This document shows, piece by piece, positions 1-5,525 of a stretch of 9,823 nt of DNA. The stretch is from NCBI GenBank assembly GCA_000432175.1, contig HF989406.1:1-9823 (forward strand), in the 5' to 3' direction. A program made the position numbers and the translations under genes. Position 1 is the first letter of the stretch. Each line of letters starts with the position of its first letter. This DNA is from Eubacterium sp. CAG:786 (lineage in GTDB: Bacteria; Bacillota; Clostridia; Oscillospirales; Ruminococcaceae). The notes below the pieces were generated by a model. The model saw only the letters and a program-made list of their open reading frames with translations. It was not told where the DNA came from and searched no databases.

Positions 1-1206
1 TTCCTTATACGCGATGCTGCCCTGGTCGAACGTCACATCAAGCCCGTAACGTTCCTTTATCACGGTGGTGAGGACTTCAAGCTGTATCTCGCCCATAAGC
101 CGGACGTGAATTTCTTTCAGATGTTCGTTCCAGACTATGCGCAGCATGGGGTCCTCGTCGCTGAGGGTGTGCAGCTTTGCAATCGTGGTTGGAATATCGG
201 TTTTTGGTGGCAGTATCATTCGATAGCTGAGCACAGGCTCCAGCAGGGGAGCGGGGCAGCTGCTCTCGGTGCCCAGACCCTCACCCGCGCTGGCTGACGA
301 AAGCCCCGTGACTGCGCACAGAGTACCCGCAGGCGCCTCGTCAACCGTGGTGAATTTCGCGCCGGAATAAATGCGTATCTGGTTGACTTTTTCCTGCTTC
401 CCGCCTACATCAAGCAGGGTCTTTACTTTCAGGGAACCACCGGTTATTTTCATGTGGGTGAGCCTTGTGCCCTGTTCATCGGTGGTTATCTTGTAAATTA
501 TCGCGCCGAATTCCGGGGAAGGCTCCTCCTGCATGGTGTAGATGTCGATGACGTTCAGCAGGTCCTGAATTCCGTCGAGTTTTAGCGCCGAGCCGAATAC
601 AACGGGGAACACCTCCCGCGATTTTATCGCCCTGAAAATGAGTTCCGGTGGGATCTTTCCGCTGTCCAGGAATGCGTTCATCATTTCCTCGGAGCATTCT
701 GCGAGTTCCTCGTTCAGCCGTTGATGGAACTGGCATGCAATGAAATCAATGCAACCGGGGGAAAGCTTCTGCCTGAGTTCCTTCATGTGCGAGTCGCGGC
801 CGAGGTACGCAATATCCATTTTGTTAACGAATATTATCGTTGGAATGCCGTATCTGCGGAGCAGTCTCCAGAGCGTTTCCGTGTGGCTCTGCACCCCGTC
901 GGAGCCGTTTATAACCAGCACCGCGTAATCCAAGACCCGCAGTGCGCGTTCGGTTTCCGCTGAGAAATCCACATGCCCCGGGGTGTCCAGCAGGGTAAGG
1001 CTGCAGTGCGCCGTTTCAAGTTCAGCCTGCTTTGAGAACACCGTGATGCCCCTGCTTCGTTCAATCGGGTCGTTATCAAGGAAAGCATTGCCATGGTCAA
1101 CCCTGCCCAGTTTACGGAGTTCACCGGCAGTGTACAGTATTGCTTCTGAAAGGGTAGTTTTTCCGGAGTCCACGTGTGCGATCATTCCGATAACCAGCCG
1201 TTTCAT
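1..1206 (-). CDS. TetM/EF-G-like ribosomal-protection-type GTPase, N-terminal part (gene runs off the left edge)
   Basis: Continuous open frame of 402 codons from the ATG at 1206 to the window edge. It belongs to the translational GTPase family of TetM/TetO and EF-G, which bind the ribosome and use GTP hydrolysis to remodel it. Visible motifs are the P-loop AHVDSGKTT (residues 10-18), switch I RGIT (52-55), DTPGH (74-78), NKMD (128-131) and GSA (205-207). A beta-barrel domain II follows at about 230-325, then an EF-G domain-III-like stretch containing SDEDPMLR (about 349-356) and MGEIQLEV (about 371-378). TetM proteins are about 640 residues, so roughly 240 residues, including the domain IV loops that act in tetracycline removal, lie outside the window. 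The start has a good AGGAG site at 1214-1218. It is the third gene of a minus-strand group, after the AcpS-like gene. Drug resistance cannot be claimed: many clostridial chromosomes carry such homologues and their role is mostly untested. The family call is firm. Confidence 0.9.
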   Translation of the reverse strand, partial: MKRLVIGMIAHVDSGKTTLSEAILYTAGELRKLGRVDHGNAFLDNDPIERSRGITVFSKQAELETAHCSLTLLDTPGHVDFSAETERALRVLDYAVLVINGSDGVQSHTETLWRLLRRYGIPTIIFVNKMDIAYLGRDSHMKELRQKLSPGCIDFIACQFHQRLNEELAECSEEMMNAFLDSGKIPPELIFRAIKSREVFPVVFGSALKLDGIQDLLNVIDIYTMQEEPSPEFGAIIYKITTDEQGTRLTHMKITGGSLKVKTLLDVGGKQEKVNQIRIYSGAKFTTVDEAPAGTLCAVTGLSSASAGEGLGTESSCPAPLLEPVLSYRMILPPKTDIPTTIAKLHTLSDEDPMLRIVWNEHLKEIHVRLMGEIQLEVLTTVIKERYGLDVTFDQGSIAYKE

Positions 1207-1224
1207 TAGATCTCTCCTTTACAT

Positions 1225-1253
1225 AAAAATGCGCCGCATAAGCCGTGCGGCGC
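1225..1253 (-). terminator. Intrinsic terminator or attenuator between the AcpS-like gene and the GTPase gene
   Basis: An 8-bp perfect GC-rich stem (1231-1238 with 1246-1253, loop of 7) is followed on the minus strand by a run of five T at 1229-1225. It begins 7 bases after the stop of the AcpS-like gene and ends 18 bases before the GTPase start codon, with the GTPase ribosome binding site directly behind it. The T run is short, so termination may be partial. Because no promoter fits between it and the GTPase gene, readthrough probably feeds that gene. On the plus strand the stem has no T run and would not terminate. Confidence 0.72.
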
Positions 1254-1260
1254 AGATGAT

Positions 1261-1641
1261 TTACTGTCTGTTTACGATAACTGTCGCGGTGGCGTAATCC
1301 TTGCAGTGCGCCACTGTGATGTTGAACTCATAGTGTTCGCGTTCTTCAAGCATTTTAGCCCTGCCCGTCGTGATGATGAACGGCGACCCTAGCCTGTCGC
1401 GCAGTACTGTGATATCCTGCGGGCGCACGATGCGGAAGCCGGTGCCTATCGCCTTTGCAAATGCGATCTTTGCGCAGTAGTTTTCAGCGATAAGTTCTGT
1501 TGACAGCTTGTGGGAAACAAGATATCTGATCTCATCAGCGGAGAAGTACTTTGCGAGGAACCTGGGGTTGCGTGAAGCCTTGCGAATGCGCTTCATTTCG
1601 ACGATGCTGGTTCCCACACGGATAAAAATATTAACTGTCAT
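1261..1641 (-). CDS. Holo-ACP synthase (AcpS)-like protein lacking the metal-binding residues
   Basis: This 126-residue protein matches the usual AcpS length of about 120-125. AcpS transfers 4'-phosphopantetheine from CoA to a serine of acyl carrier protein. Family signatures are VGTSIVEMKRI (residues 9-19), AKIAFAKAIGTG (57-68), LGSPF (84-88) and AHCKDYATATVIV (111-123). Aligned by eye with the Bacillus subtilis enzyme from memory, the two Mg2+ ligands are changed: the Asp of G-x-D is Ser12, and the Glu of KEAF is Ile59. The AAK lysine, GTG turn and late His remain. The protein keeps the fold signature but may be a weak enzyme, one with altered chemistry, or a pseudoenzyme; the genome may hold another AcpS or Sfp-type transferase. 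The ATG at 1641 is the only reasonable start, as a TGA lies in frame nine codons upstream, and it has no clear ribosome binding site. It lies 37 bases after the membrane protein gene and is probably co-transcribed with it. Confidence 0.82.
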   Translation of the reverse strand: MTVNIFIRVGTSIVEMKRIRKASRNPRFLAKYFSADEIRYLVSHKLSTELIAENYCAKIAFAKAIGTGFRIVRPQDITVLRDRLGSPFIITTGRAKMLEEREHYEFNITVAHCKDYATATVIVNRQ

Positions 1642-1653
1642 GTCATATACGTT

Positions 1654-1669
1654 ATGAGGAATGCCTCAT
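1654..1669 (-). repeat. Small inverted repeat in the leader of the AcpS-like gene
   Basis: A 6-bp inverted repeat, ATGAGG and CCTCAT with a 4-base loop, lies in the 37-base gap before the AcpS-like start codon. Its GAGG is the closest ribosome-binding-like sequence to that start, but it is about 22 bases away and would be inside the stem. The hairpin could lower translation of the gene or be chance. There is no T run, so it is not a terminator. Confidence 0.35.
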
Positions 1670-1678
1670 AGATCTCCA

Positions 1679-2209
1679 TTAATCGTTGTTGTTTGATACT
1701 GCTTCTTTTCTGAGCTTGAGTTTGAGCGCGTTGGGAAGCTCCTGCCTGATAGCCTCGCGCATTCTCTCGTTGGGGTTGAAAATCACCTTGACCCTGCCGT
1801 AATCGTTGTGAGTAACGATCAGGTAGTAAGCGTCCTTTTCCATGCCGGTGTAGGCGTGTACTGTCGCGTCTGCCTTGACGTCGTTGTCGGCGGTGTATGG
1901 CGCGAAATCCTCGGCGCGCTTGAAGTCAACGGTTATCATGCGCTTGCGCTTGCGTCTGCCGATGATCTTGTCGATGTCCATTTCGTTGTTGGTGATGATA
2001 TATTCGTACTCAATGCCGAAACCCGACATCAGCCATACGCCGCCGCCAAGCACGAGAACCGCAAAGATCACCATCGTGAACATTCCCTGCATTGCAAGTA
2101 TCATGAAGAATGTCGCAATGAGAACCGCGCCGACGCTGATGAGAATTTTCTTTGCAAGGTCTGCGCCCGTGCGTTTTTTCTGAACGAGCTGTTCTGCTAT
2201 ATTATCCAT
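1679..2209 (-). CDS. Small two-helix membrane protein of unknown function (possibly the DUF6106 group)
   Basis: Predicted 176-residue protein. The ATG at 2209 is chosen because AAGGAG at 2215-2220 lies 5 bases upstream; an in-frame ATG ten codons further up at 2239 lacks such a site. After a charged N-terminus (about 1-20) come two hydrophobic segments at about 21-41 and 43-61, joined by a very short turn (a helical hairpin). A soluble domain of about 110 residues follows, with a basic patch RRKRKR (about 84-89) and a lysine/arginine-rich tail. The layout suggests a membrane hairpin with a cytoplasmic domain. It resembles small membrane proteins annotated as DUF6106 in Ruminococcus-type genomes; this is from memory and tentative. 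No catalytic motif is visible and no function is proposed. It is the first gene after the minus-strand promoter at 2266-2294. Confidence 0.85.
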   Translation of the reverse strand: MDNIAEQLVQKKRTGADLAKKILISVGAVLIATFFMILAMQGMFTMVIFAVLVLGGGVWLMSGFGIEYEYIITNNEMDIDKIIGRRKRKRMITVDFKRAEDFAPYTADNDVKADATVHAYTGMEKDAYYLIVTHNDYGRVKVIFNPNERMREAIRQELPNALKLKLRKEAVSNNND

Positions 2210-2265
2210 TTTTTCTCCTTGATTTTTGTTGATGTGCACAGTTTCACTGCGTTTACTATAAAAAG

Positions 2266-2294
2266 ATTATACCACAATTAAACTAAAAAATCAA
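2266..2294 (-). promoter_or_regulatory. Sigma-A promoter for the minus-strand gene group
   Basis: On the minus strand there is TTGATT at 2294-2289, a 17-base spacer, and a perfect TATAAT at 2271-2266 preceded by TGG, which makes an extended -10 (TGnTATAAT). The predicted start near 2259 gives a leader of about 50 bases before the membrane protein gene. It is the only good promoter found for the three minus-strand genes. Confidence 0.8.
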
Positions 2295-2319
2295 TAGCTT
2301 TTTTATACATTTCGCATAA

Positions 2320-2340
2320 TTTTCACCCTGAAAGTGAGAA
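2320..2340. repeat. Imperfect inverted repeat between the divergent promoters
   Basis: TTTTCAC (2320-2326) pairs with GTGAGAA (2334-2340) over 7 bp with one G-T wobble, with a 7-base loop. It lies outside both transcripts, between the minus-strand promoter (ending 2294) and the proB promoter (starting 2377). An operator for a regulator of either operon is possible, but the repeat is AT-rich and could be chance. Apart from this repeat, the promoters and the leader element, I see nothing else in the gene-free stretch 2210-2477. Confidence 0.25.
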
Positions 2341-2376
2341 GTATTTTATAATAGGAAAAAAATTTGAAGATATATG

Positions 2377-2405
2377 TTGCAATTCCCGCAGATTTTTGAT
2401 ATAAT
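2377..2405 (+). promoter_or_regulatory. Sigma-A promoter for proB-proA
   Basis: TTGCAA (2377-2382), a 17-base spacer and a perfect TATAAT (2400-2405), with TG one base before it as an extended -10. Transcription would start near 2412, giving a leader of about 66 bases that carries the ATTCAGG and hairpin element. Confidence 0.82.
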
Positions 2406-2422
2406 ATAACATGTACGTTTAT

Positions 2423-2450
2423 ATTCAGGCGAGGTCTGCCCTTTGCAGGC
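2423..2450 (+). promoter_or_regulatory. proB leader element: ATTCAGG plus hairpin with GCCCTTTG
   Basis: ATTCAGG (2423-2429) is followed by a 6-bp hairpin with stem arms GTCTGC (2434-2439) and GCAGGC (2445-2450), one G-U pair, and loop CCTTT. The octamer GCCCTTTG spans 2438-2445. No T run follows, so it is not a terminator. The same two words in the same order and nearly the same spacing occur in the pheS leader at 5456-5485. The CTTT of the loop can pair with AAAG in the ribosome-binding stretch GGAAAGAGG (2462-2470). The role is unknown; a shared translational or RNA-stability control is the inference. Confidence 0.5.
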
Positions 2451-2477
2451 TGGAAATCGCAGGAAAGAGGTCGTGAC

Positions 2478-3266
2478 ATGAAAGAATTTGAAAACAAAAA
2501 GCGAATTGTGATAAAGGTGGGCAGTTCCACTCTTGCGTACCCCACAGGTCACCTTAATATAAGAAAATGCCAGCACCTTATAGAGGTAATGTCGGATATC
2601 AAGAATTCCGGCAGGGAAGTAGTTTTCGTGACGTCGGGCGCGCAGGGCGTCGGCGCGGCTCAGGCAGGACTTCCGTGCAAGCCGACCGATATGCCGGGCA
2701 AGCAGGCGGTCGCAGCAATAGGTCAGTCGGAACTGATGACGTTCTACAGCGAAACATTCGGAAAGTTCAACCACACAGTTGCGCAGATACTGCTGACCCG
2801 CGACGTGATCTCAAATAAGGAGCGCCGCACCAACGTAATCAACACGTTCAACCGTCTGTTTGAGATGGGCGTTGTGCCGATAATCAACGCGAACGACGCT
2901 ATTTCGATAAAGCAGCTTGATTTTGACGAGAACGACACGCTTTCCGCTATAGTTGCTTCTCTTTGCAATGCAGACTTGCTGGTAATGCTCACCGATGTTG
3001 ACGGACTTTACGATGGCGACCCGAAGATGCCGGGTTCCAGGCTGATACCAGTTGTTGAGAAGATAACCCCGGAGATAATCGCTGCGGCACAGGGCGCAGG
3101 CAGCGCGCTGGGCACCGGTGGAATGCTCACCAAGATCGAAGCGGCGCAGATAGCCACCGAAGCCGGCATCGACACCGTTATAATAGGGAACCAGGATCCG
3201 GACACGCTCTATGAACTGTTCGAGGGCGAACCGGTATGTACATATTTCAAGGCAGTAAAGGATTAA
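2478..3266 (+). CDS. proB: Glutamate 5-kinase, short form without PUA domain
   Basis: Catalyses the first step of proline synthesis, the ATP-dependent phosphorylation of L-glutamate to gamma-glutamyl phosphate, in the cytoplasm. The 262-residue protein is a single amino-acid-kinase domain: KVGSSTL (13-19) binds phosphate; VTSGAQGVG (51-59) and GKQAVAAIGQ (74-83) line the glutamate site; NAND (137-140) and ENDTLSAIVA (151-160) complete it; LTDVDGLY (171-178) and GTGGMLTKIEAA (212-223) bind ATP. The Escherichia coli enzyme has about 367 residues because of a C-terminal PUA domain, which is absent here by design rather than truncation: the protein ends cleanly after the kinase fold and proA follows 12 bases later. 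The ATG at 2478 has GAGG at 2467-2470. ProB is usually feedback-inhibited by proline. It is the first gene of the operon. Confidence 0.97.
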   Translation: MKEFENKKRIVIKVGSSTLAYPTGHLNIRKCQHLIEVMSDIKNSGREVVFVTSGAQGVGAAQAGLPCKPTDMPGKQAVAAIGQSELMTFYSETFGKFNHTVAQILLTRDVISNKERRTNVINTFNRLFEMGVVPIINANDAISIKQLDFDENDTLSAIVASLCNADLLVMLTDVDGLYDGDPKMPGSRLIPVVEKITPEIIAAAQGAGSALGTGGMLTKIEAAQIATEAGIDTVIIGNQDPDTLYELFEGEPVCTYFKAVKD

Positions 3267-3278
3267 GCGAGGTATATT

Positions 3279-4523
3279 ATGGAATACATTGAACAGCTCG
3301 GGGCAAACGCCAAGGCGGCGGAGCCTGCGATATCCACGATTGGGACGATCGAGAAGAACAAGGCGCTCGCGGCAATTTCAGAAGCGCTGCGCACTCACAT
3401 AACCGAGATAATCGGGTCAAATCAGCTTGATATCGACGAGGCGCGCAAAAATGGAATGTCCGAAGCCATGATAGACCGTCTGACGCTCACAGAAGCGCGG
3501 ATAAACGGCATTGCGGACGGCGTGGCCAAGGTCATCTCCCTGCCCGACCCCATAGGCGCAGTCATAGGCGGCAGCGACCTGCCGAACGGGCTGCACGTTA
3601 TTAAGAAGCGCGTTCCGATAGGGACTATCGGCATCATATTTGAGTCGCGCCCGAATGTGACGGTGGACGCGGCTGCGCTGTGCTTCAAGGCAGGCAATAC
3701 CGTGATACTCCGCGGCGGCAGCGACGCGATAAATTCCAACAAGGCGCTTGTGGGACTTATGCGCAGCGCCCTTGAAAGCTGCGGCGTTGACAAGAACGCG
3801 ATACAGCTTGTGGAGGATACTTCCAGGGAAACCGCGAACGCCATGATGAAGCTGAACAAGTACATTGATCTGCTTATTCCCCGCGGCGGCGGCGGACTTA
3901 TACGCGCCGTTATCAACAACGCGACCATTCCTGTGATACAGACCGGCGAGGGCAACTGCCACGTTTATGTTGACGAAAGCGCAGATATCGACATGGCGGT
4001 GAATATCATCGACAACGCAAAGACTCAGCGTCCGTCAGTATGCAACGCGATAGAGAATATCCTGGTGCACGAAAAGGCAGCTCCCGCGCTCTTCAGAAAG
4101 CTTGACGAACGCTGGAACGGCAAAGTTGCGATACGCGGCGACGAGGAAACTGCAAAGCTTGTAAAGGTCGAGAAAATCGCGGACGATACCGATTACGCAA
4201 CGGAATTCCTCGATTATCGTCTTTCTTCTAAGGTCGTTAAGAGCGTTGACGAGGCGATAGAGCACATCAATCGCTTCGGCACCAGGCACAGCGAGTGCAT
4301 TGTCACCGAGAGCCTGCATAACGCCGAGATATTCCAGCAGAGGGTAGACGCGGCGGCTGTTTATGTCAATGCAAGCACGCGTTTCACCGACGGCTTTGAA
4401 TTCGGGCTGGGCGCGGAAATAGGCATTTCCACCCAGAAGCTGCACGCACGCGGCCCTATGGGGCTGGAGGCGCTGACTACCTATAAGTACCTCATAAACG
4501 GCAATGGCCAGGTGCGCAAATAA
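3279..4523 (+). CDS. proA: Gamma-glutamyl phosphate reductase
   Basis: Second enzyme of proline synthesis. It reduces gamma-glutamyl phosphate with NADPH to glutamate semialdehyde, which cyclises to pyrroline-5-carboxylate. At 414 residues it is full length for the aldehyde-dehydrogenase-superfamily ProA (about 415). The catalytic cysteine is Cys255 in RPSVCNAIENILVH. Other marks are RVPIGTIGIIFESRPNVT (111-128), AGNTVILRGG (138-147), the glycine-rich PRGGGGLI (201-208) and the C-terminal signature VNASTRFTDGFEFGLGAEIG (363-382). GCGAGG lies 8 bases before the ATG. It follows proB by 12 bases with no promoter or terminator between, consistent with one transcript and with the known ProB-ProA channelling of the unstable phosphate. 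The enzyme needed for the last step, ProC, is not in the window. Confidence 0.97.
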   Translation: MEYIEQLGANAKAAEPAISTIGTIEKNKALAAISEALRTHITEIIGSNQLDIDEARKNGMSEAMIDRLTLTEARINGIADGVAKVISLPDPIGAVIGGSDLPNGLHVIKKRVPIGTIGIIFESRPNVTVDAAALCFKAGNTVILRGGSDAINSNKALVGLMRSALESCGVDKNAIQLVEDTSRETANAMMKLNKYIDLLIPRGGGGLIRAVINNATIPVIQTGEGNCHVYVDESADIDMAVNIIDNAKTQRPSVCNAIENILVHEKAAPALFRKLDERWNGKVAIRGDEETAKLVKVEKIADDTDYATEFLDYRLSSKVVKSVDEAIEHINRFGTRHSECIVTESLHNAEIFQQRVDAAAVYVNASTRFTDGFEFGLGAEIGISTQKLHARGPMGLEALTTYKYLINGNGQVRK

Positions 4524-4532
4524 GGAGTCGAT

Positions 4533-5399
4533 ATGGCAAAAAAGAAAAGAAACCAGGCGCCGGCAAAAACGCCGGAACCTGCAAAGAATACCCCTCCGAA
4601 AACCGAAGAGGGCGAAAAGATAATCGATCAGCTTTTTGGCAGACTTGACCAAGAGCCGGATATTGAAAACGACATCGCCGAACTTGGCGGCGTTGAGGAA
4701 GCGGAAGCTCAGCCCGATGAAAAGCCGCAGAAAAGCAGGTTCTTCTTCGGATTTGCGATATTTGTGGTTATCATGGCGCTGATAGGCTGCTTCTCGACGG
4801 TAAAATTCATCGCGAATTTCACCGGAAGCCTGCTGGACAACACATCGCTGAAAAACGAGTTCGCGCAGTTTATTTTCCCTGTTGTGGTTAACGATATCGC
4901 GCCGTTTGAGAACGCCGACGAGATACCCGACAGCTCCAAGATATCCTGCTCTATCTGGAACATCATTCTTAATTCCGATACCACCGAGTTTGAAACCGAC
5001 GGGAGCATGGGGCTCACTATTCCGGAGTATAACGTGAGCGCTTCCTGCAGGGAGCTGTTCGGCTCCTCGGTGTCGCTGCAGCACCAGACTGTAGGCACCG
5101 CCGAAATGCGCTTCACCTACGACGAGGCAACTCACACCTATTCCGCGAGCAAGAATATCCGTTACCTCACCTATTCCCCGAAGATAATCAGCGTTAACAA
5201 GAACAGCGACGCTTACACGGTCGTTGTGGGGTATCTTCCCCCGACGGTTGCTGCAGTTGCGGGCGTGAGCGGGCTGAGCGCTTCCCCGGAGAAGTACATG
5301 GAGTACACCATAAGCCGCTTCGACGGCAATGACACGCTGCTTTCGGTAAGGTTCAGCGACTACCAGCCCCAGACCGAGGAAGCAAGTATCCGTGAATAA
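4533..5399 (+). CDS. Unrecognised single-pass membrane protein in the proBA operon
   Basis: 288 residues, family not recognised. The N-terminus (1-28) is lysine-, proline- and alanine-rich; an acidic stretch (about 37-63) follows; then comes one strong membrane segment at about 70-91. Residues 92-288 would lie outside the cell (type II topology, N-terminus inside, from the basic residues before the helix). The outer part is serine-, threonine- and aromatic-rich and reads as a beta-containing domain, with two Cys (about 139 and 172) and a patch LPPTVAAVAGVSGL at about 235-248. No catalytic motif or lipobox is visible. The AAGGAG site overlaps the proA stop (TAAGGAG at 4521-4527) and the gap is 9 bases, so it is surely co-transcribed and perhaps translationally coupled with proA. 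A link to proline or osmotic stress is only suggested by position. Confidence 0.88.
   Translation: MAKKKRNQAPAKTPEPAKNTPPKTEEGEKIIDQLFGRLDQEPDIENDIAELGGVEEAEAQPDEKPQKSRFFFGFAIFVVIMALIGCFSTVKFIANFTGSLLDNTSLKNEFAQFIFPVVVNDIAPFENADEIPDSSKISCSIWNIILNSDTTEFETDGSMGLTIPEYNVSASCRELFGSSVSLQHQTVGTAEMRFTYDEATHTYSASKNIRYLTYSPKIISVNKNSDAYTVVVGYLPPTVAAVAGVSGLSASPEKYMEYTISRFDGNDTLLSVRFSDYQPQTEEASIRE
4554..4581 (+). repeat. Interrupted inverted repeat in the first codons of the membrane protein gene
   Basis: CAGG (4554-4557) and CCTG (4578-4581) flank CCGGC (4560-4564) and GCCGG (4571-4575), separated by 2-base internal mismatches, with loop AAAAAC. The GC-rich hairpin starts 21 bases into the gene. It lies in codons for a proline/alanine-rich tail, so it could be a by-product of low-complexity coding, or it could slow translation or protect the proBA message. 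No T run follows. Confidence 0.3.
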
Positions 5400-5411
5400 C
5401 GCCGACGGGGC

Positions 5412-5440
5412 TTGAAATTTATCGCATTATATGCTATAAT
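5412..5440 (+). promoter_or_regulatory. Sigma-A promoter for pheS-pheT
   Basis: TTGAAA (5412-5417, five of six consensus bases), a 17-base spacer and a perfect TATAAT (5435-5440) with TGC before it as an extended -10. Transcription would start near 5447, giving a leader of about 79 bases. It begins 13 bases after the stop of the upstream membrane protein gene, and no terminator is visible between, so some readthrough from proBA is possible. Confidence 0.85.
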
Positions 5441-5455
5441 ATAATGTGGCTTGTT

Positions 5456-5485
5456 ATTCAGGTATAAACACAGCCCTTTGGCTGT
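5456..5485 (+). promoter_or_regulatory. pheS leader element: ATTCAGG plus hairpin with GCCCTTTG
   Basis: ATTCAGG (5456-5462) is followed by a perfect 6-bp hairpin, ACAGCC (5470-5475) with GGCTGT (5480-5485), loop CTTT. GCCCTTTG spans 5473-5480. It is the partner of the element at 2423-2450: the heptamer-to-octamer gap is 10 bases here and 8 there, and the stem sequences differ while the pairing is kept. There is no T run. CCTT at the loop can pair with AAGG in the ribosome binding site GGAAGGA (5506-5512), which itself lies an unusually long 13 bases before the pheS ATG. Confidence 0.5.
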
Positions 5486-5525
5486 ATGTAATTATTCCGA
5501 ACAATGGAAGGATTGATCAACGAAA

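Noticed and set aside
2347..2352. A second TATAAT on the plus strand upstream of proB.
   Set aside because: No -35-like sequence lies 16-18 bases upstream, whereas the TATAAT at 2400-2405 has a good -35 and an extended -10.
2434..2450. The proB and pheS leader hairpins as intrinsic terminators.
   Set aside because: Neither stem is followed by a T run on the plus strand, and both lie inside leaders with the start codon soon after.
3417..5135. Long open frames on the minus strand opposite proA and the following membrane protein gene.
   Set aside because: They are antisense to well-supported genes, have no ribosome binding sites or recognisable protein features, and are explained by the codon bias of the real genes.
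5400..5411. Terminator after the membrane protein gene and before the pheS promoter.
   Set aside because: Only a 3-bp pairing with no T run can be made; no real terminator is visible.
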